Part shown: one piece after another, positions 55,149 through 64,000 of the stretch
Layout: each line of letters begins with the position of its first letter
Numbering within the stretch: position 1 is the first letter of the stretch
NCBI GenBank assembly: GCA_001692895.1
Contig: KV748241.1
Coordinates: forward strand, 868,001-932,000
Length of the DNA: 64,000 nt
Direction: 5' to 3'
Origin: Cenococcum geophilum 1.58
Taxonomy: Eukaryota; Ascomycota; Dothideomycetes; Gloniales; Gloniaceae
Translations under genes and position numbers: made by a program
Notes under the pieces: generated by a model
Seen by the model: the letters and a program-made list of their open reading frames with translations, nothing else
Told to the model about the DNA's origin: nothing
The model's database searches: none

Positions 55149-56142
55149 ATGGCCATCCCAACCCCCAAACCCAACCTCATAACCGGCGCAACCGGGAACC
55201 AAGGCTCGGCCGTCCTGTCCCACCTCCTCGCCCTCAACGCCGCCTCCCCCACCTCCCCACCCTTCACCCTCTACGCCCTGACCCGCCACCCGACCTCTGC
55301 CGCCGCACGCGCCCTAGCCCCCAAATCCCCCACCATCCACCTCATCCCCGGCAACCTCGGCAACCCCGCCGCCGTCTTCGCCATCCCCGAACCCCTGTGG
55401 GGCGTCTACAGCGTCCAGCTCGGCATCGGCCAGACGCAGGCCGCCGAGGAGCAGCAGGGCAAAGCGCTCGTCGACGCCGCGCTCGCGCACGGCGCGCGGC
55501 ACTTTGTGTACTCGTCCACGGCGCGGCTGGCGGAGAGCAGGGTCCGCGTCGCGCAGTTCGAGTCCAAGGCTGCTATCAAGGCGTACTCGAAAGCGCGCGC
55601 TGGGCAGGGCGAGGGCGAGGGCGAGGGCAAGGCGCTGGGCGAGGCGGAGGCGGAGGCGGAGGAGGGCATGACGTATACGATCCTCTAGCCTACTGGCTTC
55701 TTCGAGAATATGAAGCCTGGGTTTCAGGGCGCCGTGTTTGCGGGGGTCTTGCGGTATAATCTGCCCCGCGGGTACAAGCTTGGGTTCATCTCGACGGATG
55801 ATATCGGGTGGTTTGCTGCGCAGGCGTTTCTGCGGCCGGAGGCGCCGGAGTATAGAAACGCGAGTCGTGCTGGCAGGCGATAAACTGAGCTTTGGCAATG
55901 CGAAGAGGATCTATGAGGAGAAGATGGGGGAGAAGTTGCCCTTGCCGGTTGGGGGAAGGCTGTTTCCGTTTTTGGTTACGGGGTTGTTTGTGAGGGAGTT
56001 GGGGGAGCTGTTTCGGTATTTCTCGCAGCAGGAGTATGAGGTTGATATTGCTGCTTTGCGGAAGCTGTATCCCGGTTTGAAGGATTTCGTGGCTTGGTTG
56101 GAGGCTGGGAGGCGCGGGAGCACGGCTGCGTGGGCGCGTTAG
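55149..56142 (+). pseudogene. NmrA-like NAD(P)-binding protein, broken
   Basis: Residues 10-20 form the Rossmann nucleotide site (ITGATGNQGSAV), and later parts match the NmrA-like fold: VYSVQLGIGQTQAAEEQQGK, HFVYSSTARL, PTGFFENMKPGFQGAVFAG, STDDIGWFAAQAF and LAGDKLSF. Two lesions break it. An in-frame TAG at 55686-55688 lies between TYTIL and PTGFFEN, where the family has Arg or Gln. A one-base frameshift lies near 55858-55866, after APEYRN. No splice sites can bridge either lesion. The segment before the stop carries a GAGGGC/GAGGCG microsatellite expansion (55604-55666) coding Gly/Glu/Ala. Intact relatives are NAD(P) sensors or reductases acting in nitrogen regulation or redox sensing. Confidence 0.75.
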
Positions 56143-57135
56143 TCAGATTGTGGCGAGATTCATCTCACCTGCGGCCCGTCCCAGCACTCCCGTGAGGCTA
56201 CTAAGGTTACTAATACTGGAGATCAGCGCCACCATTCATTTTCTGTGTATTTTTTATATCAACTGGGGTACTGTCTTCGAAGCTTCGGGTATTTTCGTCA
56301 AGTGCTTGTTATTTTAGCATATTGTTCCCAGAATATGCAGATGCTCTTGATAAAAGTGCTGTCTTGCCTTCTTAAATTCAGTTATGACTTGTGGCTGTTT
56401 AGCCGTAAGAATTTTATTTCTCATTTTGTAAGTGAGTTCAGATGAGGGCTTTCGGTTTGCCTTATCCCACGAATCATTACGACTTGCGCTTAATTTTGGT
56501 GCTCTGATCGTATCCTCGTGAATGGACTCAAGTGCGTAGAGAACTATGTTCTTGCCTTTCATTCTGAGTGACTTGGAAGCCTTGTCAAAACCCCATATGG
56601 CATAGTAAAGACTAAACAAATAGTCCTTCGGCGTCTGTACGAACTGCGCATGACGTCAAGAAAGAGCTAGAACAGCTAGAAGAGATGACGCAGTTATTCC
56701 ACAAAGTTAATCCGAGAGGTTTGGCTCGCCAATTGGGAAGATGGAAAGACCCGTCAGAACCCCTCTCTCCGCTAAAGCGAAATACGAATCAAGGAGGTGA
56801 ATCTGTAGTAGTAAATTGCAATCACATAAAATTAATATATCCGACTATCTTAGCATGTCGCTCGATGAGCCAAAGAAAGGAATTCAAAGGAAATCGTATT
56901 AGTGTCGGGTTAGATACTGTAAATTCAAACTCATCCGGCATCGTACAATAGCCAACGCCAGCAGGCCCCGCATCTCCCAAAAGTCGATGATCCAACCTAC
57001 AATTTTCCATTATGCATTTCCATATCGACGCATTGAATAGCATCAGCCTCACCAACCTCCTGCGCCCCCTACCCATCTACTAGAAAACGCCAAACTATCG
57101 CTAGATGCTGATCCGAGCAAACAGTTAGGAGGGTT
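56143..57135. other. Convergent intergenic region, NmrA-like 3' to P450 3'
   Basis: No gene supported; open stretches at 56314-56619 (-) and 56685-56951 (+) show no recognisable domain. Confidence 0.5.
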
Positions 57136-59267
57136 TTATACCTTTCCCCAACCAAGCTCCTTGTTTTTCCCATGGTGTTCCCCCCAGTAGACCTTACCAT
57201 CCTTGTACTCACCCTTGTTTAGTCCTTCATCGAAGAGTTGATGTACATACTCTGCGCGCGCCTGGTCGCGGACTTTCAAGTTGAACTTAAATGGCACTGG
57301 CTTCGCAATGAGTAAAGTTGTGAAGTCAAGCGTCGGGTCAATCTTGTTGGTACCCTTCTTGGCCTTCGCCGGTAGTTTGGGCTTCGCTTGACGATGTTGC
57401 AATTCAATGCTACCCCGCCTCTCCTCCACATCCATAAGTTGCTCTTCTGGCGGATCGACTGGCCAAGCACCAGGATGGGTGAGACTAGATGGCTGGTCGT
57501 CGTTAGAAGATGTCGTGATTTCTATGCCTGTGTTCAGCTCCTCGTAAGAGATGGTCGCTTTCTTGTTGAGATGTATCGAGCTCTCTTTTTCACTGATCTC
57601 GTCACTTTCGGATTGAGAGCCGTAGCCAGAATCAGTGCAGGACTCATCGTCAGCCTCGTCTGAATGCTTGCTGAGGTCAAATAGCCAAGCGATGGACCCG
57701 ATCCCGATGAGAAGATCTTCATCAGCGACTGTTTGGCCCTGACACAGCCTGCGCCCATACCCAAATTGGGTACAATTGATTATGGTAGGGTATTGAGTAA
57801 GGGGTTCTTGGTACGTGGGATACGAAGGTTCGAGCCAACGGAGCGGATTGAAGGATTCCGGGTCAGGGAACATGGTTGGATCTCGAGAGATCGCCCTTAG
57901 ATTGATTGGTGAGTTTTCGACCAATGAATAAGCGCCGAGAGAACTTACCATTCAAGCGGGTGCATAACACTTCCAGCAGGAATGTGATATCCATTGTATG
58001 TGTCATCTTGAATTAAATAGTGGGGAATGCCGGTCGGAACGGGGGGGCGCCAGCGCAGACACTCCCTTATGATTGCGCGTAAGAATGGTAGATTCGGTCG
58101 GTCTTCTGCTCTAGGCAAGCGATCGCCACAGACCCTATCTAGCTCTTCCTGGAGCATAGGCAGGTATTGTGGATAGTGGTGCATCGCTAGACAAAATGCT
58201 TGCATTGGTGCAGCGATGGTAAGAGCGCCAGCTATACCATGCATGCCAACAGCGTATGCGCCTTCAAGCTCATATTGGAAACCCCAGCTTCCTCGGGACT
58301 CCAGAAAAGTTCGCATCCATGATTGGGGTGCTCGCTTCTCTTTCATGTCATTCTCAACATCCTTCTGCATTATCTCAAAGAATCTCCGTTCAGTTCTTGC
58401 ACGCCTTCGCTCCCAAGCCTTAGCCGGCACGAGCCAGTCAGGGAGCGACATGAGGAATGGAAGTTTGTTGCCAAGTGCACCGGTGGGAGAAACTCCGATT
58501 AGGAGCTCGCGAGCACGTTGCTTGAGCTCGTCACTGGCTTCACTATGACCCCAAGCCAAACGACATGTAACGCGTGAAATGAACGATTCTAACACGTGAT
58601 TGTATTGTGAGGGTTGGTCCATGAGCTCAACAAGCATGCGCTTGGCCTCAATTTCAGGGTAGCGATGGAATTGCGCCTTTTCGGATTCTCGCATGATAAT
58701 ATTGGCGAATTTCCTTTGTCGAGACCAAGCATCTATACGGAGTTAGTCAAGGTTAAAGTACGATATATGTGAAGATTTTTTTACTTACTATTCTTGCTTG
58801 TTAAAGGCAAGTACTGCCCACTTGTACGATTATCGTCGATCAAAGCGGGGATATGGGGTCGATCAGAGTAAATAGCTCCCTTCTTAGCCAGAAGATCTTG
58901 TGCTATCTGGTCCGATGATATCCAGACATGGTTACTGCCAGCGAGGTTGACTTGGTAAATGGGTCCATATTGCTTTCCCCATTCTGCAAACTTGATGAAG
59001 CCATTCTTCTCTGGGACATCTGGGACTGAACCTATGAATGGATAACCTGTTTTGGCAAGAGGTAAGTAGATCTTCTTCTAAGATAGTACACTACTATGGC
59101 TTCAAACAGTCGTGTTATGCAGGTGGGTTTGGTACACTCATACCTTTGGGACCCGGCAGCTTCTTAAGACCAGGCGGAAGTCTTTGATGGCGACGAGACG
59201 TAAATCGCTTCCAGAGCGTAGCTAAACACAAGACAGAGAAAACAAGGAGTAGAGACAGGAGAGCCAT
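57136..59267 (-). CDS. Cytochrome P450 monooxygenase (OrdA/CYP64-like) with C-terminal disordered insertion
   Basis: Four exons, complement(join(57136..57895,57949..58732,58789..59046,59144..59267)), 641 residues. Introns are 53, 56 and 97 nt, all GT-AG with frame kept. The N-terminus is an ER membrane anchor (MALLSLLLVFSVLCLATLW) and a proline-rich hinge (RLPPGLKKLPGPKGYPFIGS). I-helix AGALTIAAP, K-helix ExxR as RECLRWRPP, PERF-like FNPLRW, and heme loop FGYGRRLCQG (axial Cys about residue 440) are all present. The look is that of fungal O-methylsterigmatocystin oxidoreductase-like P450s. After SIAWLFDLSK, an acidic, Ser-rich ~110-residue stretch precedes the usual last strands (LLIAKPVPFKFNLKVRD). 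Most relatives have roughly 15 residues there. Substrate unknown; a P450 reductase would be its partner. No PKS or NRPS neighbour is present. Confidence 0.9.
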
Positions 59268-61961
59268 GACTGGACAGGGACGGAAGTTTACAAAGAAAGG
59301 GTTGATTTCCTTCACGAAGATATTAGAAAATACCTTCCCTGGGGAGCGGCACGCAGCGCGCTATGATACATATACAATTCGACAGTTAGAGTCGGATGCC
59401 TGGACCAGCTGACATGGAAGGACAATCATCGGCGCCACAGCCAGATCTAGAATGCCGATGCCTCTGCCGCAGGTGCGGGACAGTGGGTCTGACGGTCTGA
59501 CAATGGCTCTGTTAATTGCGGACCGGCGCTCCTGGGTGGTTGGCTATAGTGGTGGGGAGGGTGAGTCGGCCTAAGATATTTCTTCCTGTCACAGCACTCG
59601 TTAGAGCTCTTCTTGTGCCCCCGCTGTCCGAAGTCCGGAGCAAATCTCTTAATCGTCGACGGGGATAGGCGAAATAAGTCTCTTGGTGGAGTGGATAAGA
59701 GGTTAGCATGGGTGCGCCGGCTTCAGTTGGAAAGCTGCGGTGGATCATTAGTGAAATACTGGGGAGCCAAAGGCCTAGGTAGGGGTAATTGCAGTTAGTG
59801 GGATCTAGCTGCGAATGCTAAAAGCTTGTGTGGGTGTCAGTTCGCCTAAGGGAAGGGTGGTCCTTCGTTGTATCGAGGTCGAGTGGAGGCGGAGAAGGGG
59901 GACGTTTGCATGCAGAGCAGTCGTGCTGGCGGTTGCAGCATGCGAGGCAGTTAGACTGGTGGGTGCTTGACAGCATGCTGTCAATGCAACGCCACCAACC
60001 AGAGAGTTGACATTAAATGTGTTAAGCTTATGTCAAGACACGAATTGCAGGAGATAGATATGTCCGAGTGTTGATCCAGATATAGAAGAAGGGAGTTGGT
60101 CGATAGTGTAGGCGGATGACGATCCGCGGATGACTGTCCCAATGCAGTCGGCACAGCTTCGGAATTGTTCCGATTCTTAGAAAAAACTCCATAGTGTTGT
60201 CGCAAGCACTGAGGTTGACGAACTTTTACCAGCATTATCGCAAATCATGCCCACCAGAGATCTTTTCTCAAACCAACACAATTTACTTTGCGGAGAGCCG
60301 ATGCTGGATGTCCGAAGCATCTCTAACAACTCGAATTTCTTGGTGGCGTCTGAGCCTCCAGGCTCTAACATCAGCACCGCGCGCATTGGCGGTTGGCCTT
60401 CTTGACCTTTATTTTCTTGGGTTCCAACGTCCGGCCCTTCGGTCGACTGCGTAGTGGTAATTGGAGCACGTGGCCGCAATCACGATAAGAGGAACTTCGC
60501 CCGACTGGCAAATTGATAGAGACGGAATAGCCGGCCCTCAACAACTCCTACATTAAACCCCTTCTGCATTCACTCTTCCTCGGCGCCTGAGAGTCACACG
60601 ACCATGCCGCCCGTCAGCCCCTTCAAGGTTGAGCCCTGAGCCCTAAGTCTTAGGCTGTGAGGTCTCTTTATCGAATCGCTGATGTGCATTCAAACGGCGA
60701 GATAAAGCCACGGCATTCGCTTGAGAACCCCCCGAGGCGCATACACTTGCGCCTGTGGCTTCTCGCCACCAGATAACATAGTCACCAAGGGTCCCTACGA
60801 TATTCATCTGGCTCTTGCCATACTGATCACTGAGAATTGCCCGCTGGCGATTCCTCGCAAAACAAGTCCAAGTGGTTCTGTTTCGCAACGCGATAGACTT
60901 CAAACGTGTCAAATGCTGTCCATGCACCATCCCCATTCCGCCATACAGGGAGACGCCGTGCGGCTGTAATCTTAGGCCATGCATCGGACCATGCATATTG
61001 TCTAGTTCATTTGGTTCTGGTCGCCTCTACGCCTCAACAATCGAGCCGCACACCCTCTCTCTTCCAAACCTCGTCTGACAAATATTATCCATCTCGCGAG
61101 GCTTTGCCTTAATCGTGGCCTTTGCGAGCCGTGTTGCCACCGTCCTTCCCGTTGCTGTGCTGGGCCGCCTGACGGCTCAACGGTATCGTCATAGATGTTG
61201 CTCCAAACGGAAATTATCAGGACTCCTGGATAACGCAATTGACGGATTTCGCTGGAAGACGTAATCCGGCGCGCGGTTCTTTTTAGGCGCTTGTGTTTCT
61301 TTACGTGCATGGCCTTGGTCGTTCGCATGTATACAGAGCGCAGGTGAGGTTAGGTCGAGCGCAGACGTTGACGTCGCGTCATTTAGAGTTTCCCTTGTTG
61401 CTTCTTCCGTGCGGGCCCTGCCGCGCACGTGTCCTTATGCTGTCTTTGCCCAAACCCAGCCCCCGGATCCTTATCTCCACAGCAGAGGTTTCCGGACCAC
61501 CTGAAACTGCATCTTTCCATGACGAACCGCGAACGTTACTATTTTTCACACTAAATTCTTCCATGCTGAAGACGAAATCAATTAAATTAACCAAGTCGGC
61601 ATGCTTTCTCTGCTCTTTGCTCACGATGGAATCCCGTGCGTCGCGGTCCCGCGCAAATGCGAAGTGGTGGCCCGAACCGTCAAACAATACATCAGATGCG
61701 GGGCGTACAGTCTGTCAGCCTTCTAGTGTCTTCTCCTCTGTGTGCGCACACACACACACTTTATACGCACTAGAGAATTTCAAGGTCAACTCTTATAATT
61801 AAGCTTACGTTGGAACTGCCCGGAAATGGTGTGTATGTTGCACGCGCACACAGGGTAGAAGTCTGGACCTCCCTGGGCGCGCGGCGGGCATCCACAACGG
61901 CGGCACCTAAATTAGTATGCAGAGCTAATAGGAAGGAGTGTAGCGGCAGCAAGGGCCAGGG
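59268..61961. other. Intergenic region upstream of the P450, no gene supported
   Basis: Contains the P450 promoter. Many short open stretches occur on both strands (for example 60177-60479 -, 60643-60996 -, 61002-61328 -, 61293-61802 +), none with a recognisable domain. A short CA repeat lies at 61746-61758. Confidence 0.45.
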
Positions 61962-62045
61962 ATCTTGCCTAGCGTAGGTAATGGGTTATGACGGTCGGCT
62001 AATACCGCCTTCCTAATTGGGGCTCACGTACACCAAAATACTGCT
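61962..62045 (+). repeat. Dispersed ~90-bp repeat, copy 2
   Basis: Matches 9977-10067 in the same orientation (shared cores ACCGCCTTCCTAATTGGG and ACACCAAAATACTGC) with transitions and a 6-bp gap. Confidence 0.6.
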
Positions 62046-62880
62046 GAATGCCCGATTGCAGTTTAAACACTAGTAAAAGCATTGCACAGTATTACACTAT
62101 TACTGAGGTTCTATAAAGCCTTATTTTTATATAATGGAGGTTCGAAAATAAAAAATTAAAGTGTTTTTTGTACTGGCTGCTACTTAATTAATACCATGAC
62201 GTCGCCTATCCCTTCCGCTGATGTATTTCGTCCTTCTGTTATCGATAAGAGCTGGCAATAGGATCAAGGCTCCGTGACCATACGCGTACGTTTGATTCTG
62301 GTGTTCGCGCACGGTCTGCCCCGTAGGACCACCAGCTGAAGGGATATTAATATCCTCGTCTATATCCGACACCTTATCGTTGCTTGATCTACTCAAATCA
62401 CTAGAGTCAGTTTTGTCGACCTGGTGCCGGTGACTGTTATTAGGGTTATATTAGGGGTTCCTATGACTCATCCACCGTGTGTATATAGCCTCGTAGATCA
62501 ATCTGCACACGAGTTCGTCCGACACTTCTCCAGGCTCAGCCGTTCCAGGAAATTGCGTCTCAGCTGCACAGGCTTCCTACCGACGACTCGCAGTGTATTA
62601 AGCAAGAACAGGACGCTCCAGACAACAATATGTTGGTAGGGGGGGGGGTAACTTGGGCAGTCTCTTTGACCTCAGCGACGTGTCACGTGACAGCGCGCGG
62701 GCCATCGTGTAAATATCTTCTCGGGGCCTTGAGCCCCTGAGATTCTTCCTCATAGAGTATCATATGTATCATTTCCATCAGCCTGATCAGCGCCTGACAC
62801 AATACAATTGTTGTAGATGTTGAAAATGGGAGAATAAATGAACGGGACCGTGTCATGCAAAGATACATAGAGGCCTTGGA
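62046..62880. other. Spacer, no gene seen
   Basis: Moderate composition with a 10-G run at 62639-62648. A - strand open stretch at 62184-62396 has no recognised domain. Confidence 0.45.
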
Positions 62881-64000
62881 TAAGGGCTACTATACGCTTA
62901 TTAATGTTCTTTTACACAACAAGTTGAAAGTCTGCAACAGACGATATCCCATAGAAAGACGCGATGGGAGGCTTAGATATAACATGCTTACTTAATAGCT
63001 TTTTAGCAAAGTCGGGTTTAAATTAAAAAGGCAGGAAGTTAGAGAATGAAAGACTATATAGGTATAGCATTAATAAAGGCGCATAAAAAACTTATTAATT
63101 GAATATTTATAGTTAAAGGTTTGGACTTTCTTATAGTATTATTAACTATAATTAGGCTAGCTCTATAATATACGCCTAAATTTCTTTATTATAGCTAATA
63201 ATAAAGAGATAAAATAGTATAGAATAAACTTAGATTAATTAATTAGGTAGACTATTAAAATCGGACTCTATACCTGTACGAGGTAACAGCTACAAACCTA
63301 CTAGTCTTTAGATTTAGCGGAGCCGACGCAGGACGTCGCAAAGCGTGTAGGTGGGAGCTAGGGTAGTTGTTAAACGTTATAGGTGGTAGTAAAAAGTTTT
63401 TATATAAGATATTAAGATCTCAAAAACCACTACTATTAGTACCCCTTTATAAAGTAGCTACTACTATACCTCCTACTCTAAGCACCTATATAATCTTTAT
63501 AAATACAAGATAGATATTAACCAAAACGTCTTCTAACCCTATATTAACTATTACGGACCTTATATTAGTAGTAGTACGACTACTAAGAAGAGATATAAAC
63601 GAGTTAGTTAAGATAGTATAGAAGGTGCTAGAACCGATTAAGCTATAGGATAAGGGGTAGTAAGTTATATAGCTAGTTACGTTATAAGTTTAGAACGTAG
63701 GAACGTAATATACCGACATACTAACGTACCAACGTACTTAGTACATTTCTTAGGTATAGTATTATATATTTAAAGGACTACAGTCCCTACCTAGATAGTT
63801 CTCTTCTTTATAGTAAATCTTAGAATATAATTAGAGTTAATCTGTTAGGTAACCTACTCTACTAGTTATTATTATATTATTAACCTCTTGTTTATCTATA
63901 TACCTAGCCTATTAATAAGCCTACTATAGTTCCTACTATAAGGCTTTATTATATATTTACTACCTAGTTATAGTATTAATAAAGTTAAATAATATGCCAC
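62881..64000 (+). mobile_element. AT-rich RIP-degraded transposon-like block
   Basis: Base composition and CpA depletion match the block at 1-4900. Within about 63560-63690 one + frame reads LILVVVRLLRRDINELVKIV, then a helical stretch in which every stop (TAG/TAA) fits a former Gln. This suggests a glutamine-rich coiled coil of the kind found in Gag-like proteins. No reverse transcriptase, transposase or terminal repeat was recognised. The element runs off the right edge of the window. Confidence 0.5.

Noticed and set aside
55149..59267. Secondary-metabolite gene cluster (NmrA-like plus P450)
   Set aside because: No backbone enzyme (PKS, NRPS, terpene synthase) or cluster regulator; the transporters are tens of kb away. 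Two redox-type genes alone do not make a cluster.
59684..59760. tRNA-like A box (GGTGGAGTGGATAAG)
   Set aside because: No B box (GGTTCGAATCC-like) at the right distance and no acceptor-stem pairing.

Overview
The window comes from a filamentous ascomycete (Pezizomycotina). The genes have short introns (about 48 to 105 nt) with fungal splice sites and CTAAC-type branch points. Gene families are typical of that group: NUC-1/PalcA bHLH, G-gamma, QDR-type MFS, SesB-NACHT-ankyrin receptor, NmrA-like. Transposon relics carry the mark of repeat-induced point mutation (RIP): glutamine codons CAG/CAA have become TAG/TAA, and CpA is depleted. Class and species cannot be fixed from the sequence.

Layout. 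1-7.4 kb is a transposon graveyard: a RIP-degraded Tad1-type LINE on +, an integrase-core relic on -, hAT-like fragments, and a 944-bp hAT deletion derivative with its 8-bp target duplication. 8.1-27.3 kb is a gene-bearing stretch with long intergenic spaces: a QDR-type drug transporter (-), a Tho1/SARNP-like SAP protein (-), a very long methyltransferase-domain protein (+) and a sugar transporter (+). 27.8-29.5 kb holds repeats: a 12-bp minisatellite, a 263-bp inverted-repeat element and a 490-bp palindrome whose undetermined bases are mirror-symmetric. 29.8-41.5 kb is a compact stretch: an intronless protein with a possible PD-(D/E)XK core (-), the phosphate regulator NUC-1/PalcA (-), the G-protein gamma subunit (-) and eIF3a (+).

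42-54 kb is the most dynamic part. It has a Harbinger-like MITE, a broken fungal STAND N-terminal domain, and a large NLR gene (SesB-like lipase, NACHT, about 18 near-identical ankyrin repeats, - strand). A 5.36-kb RIP-degraded Copia retrotransposon has cut this NLR in two, leaving a perfect CATTC target duplication. Removing the element on paper restores one open frame, apart from one nonsense codon in the ankyrin array. 55-59.3 kb holds an NmrA-like pseudogene (+) and a cytochrome P450 (-) with an unusual disordered insertion near its C-terminus. 59.3-62.9 kb has no gene I can support, and 62.9-64 kb is again RIP-degraded.

The housekeeping genes (eIF3a, Tho1, G-gamma, NUC-1) are unrelated neighbours. 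The accessory part (NLR, STAND fragment, nuclease-like gene, MITEs, palindrome) looks like a fast-evolving self/non-self recognition locus embedded in transposon debris. Gene models were built by hand from splice signals and reading-frame continuity. No database search was possible.
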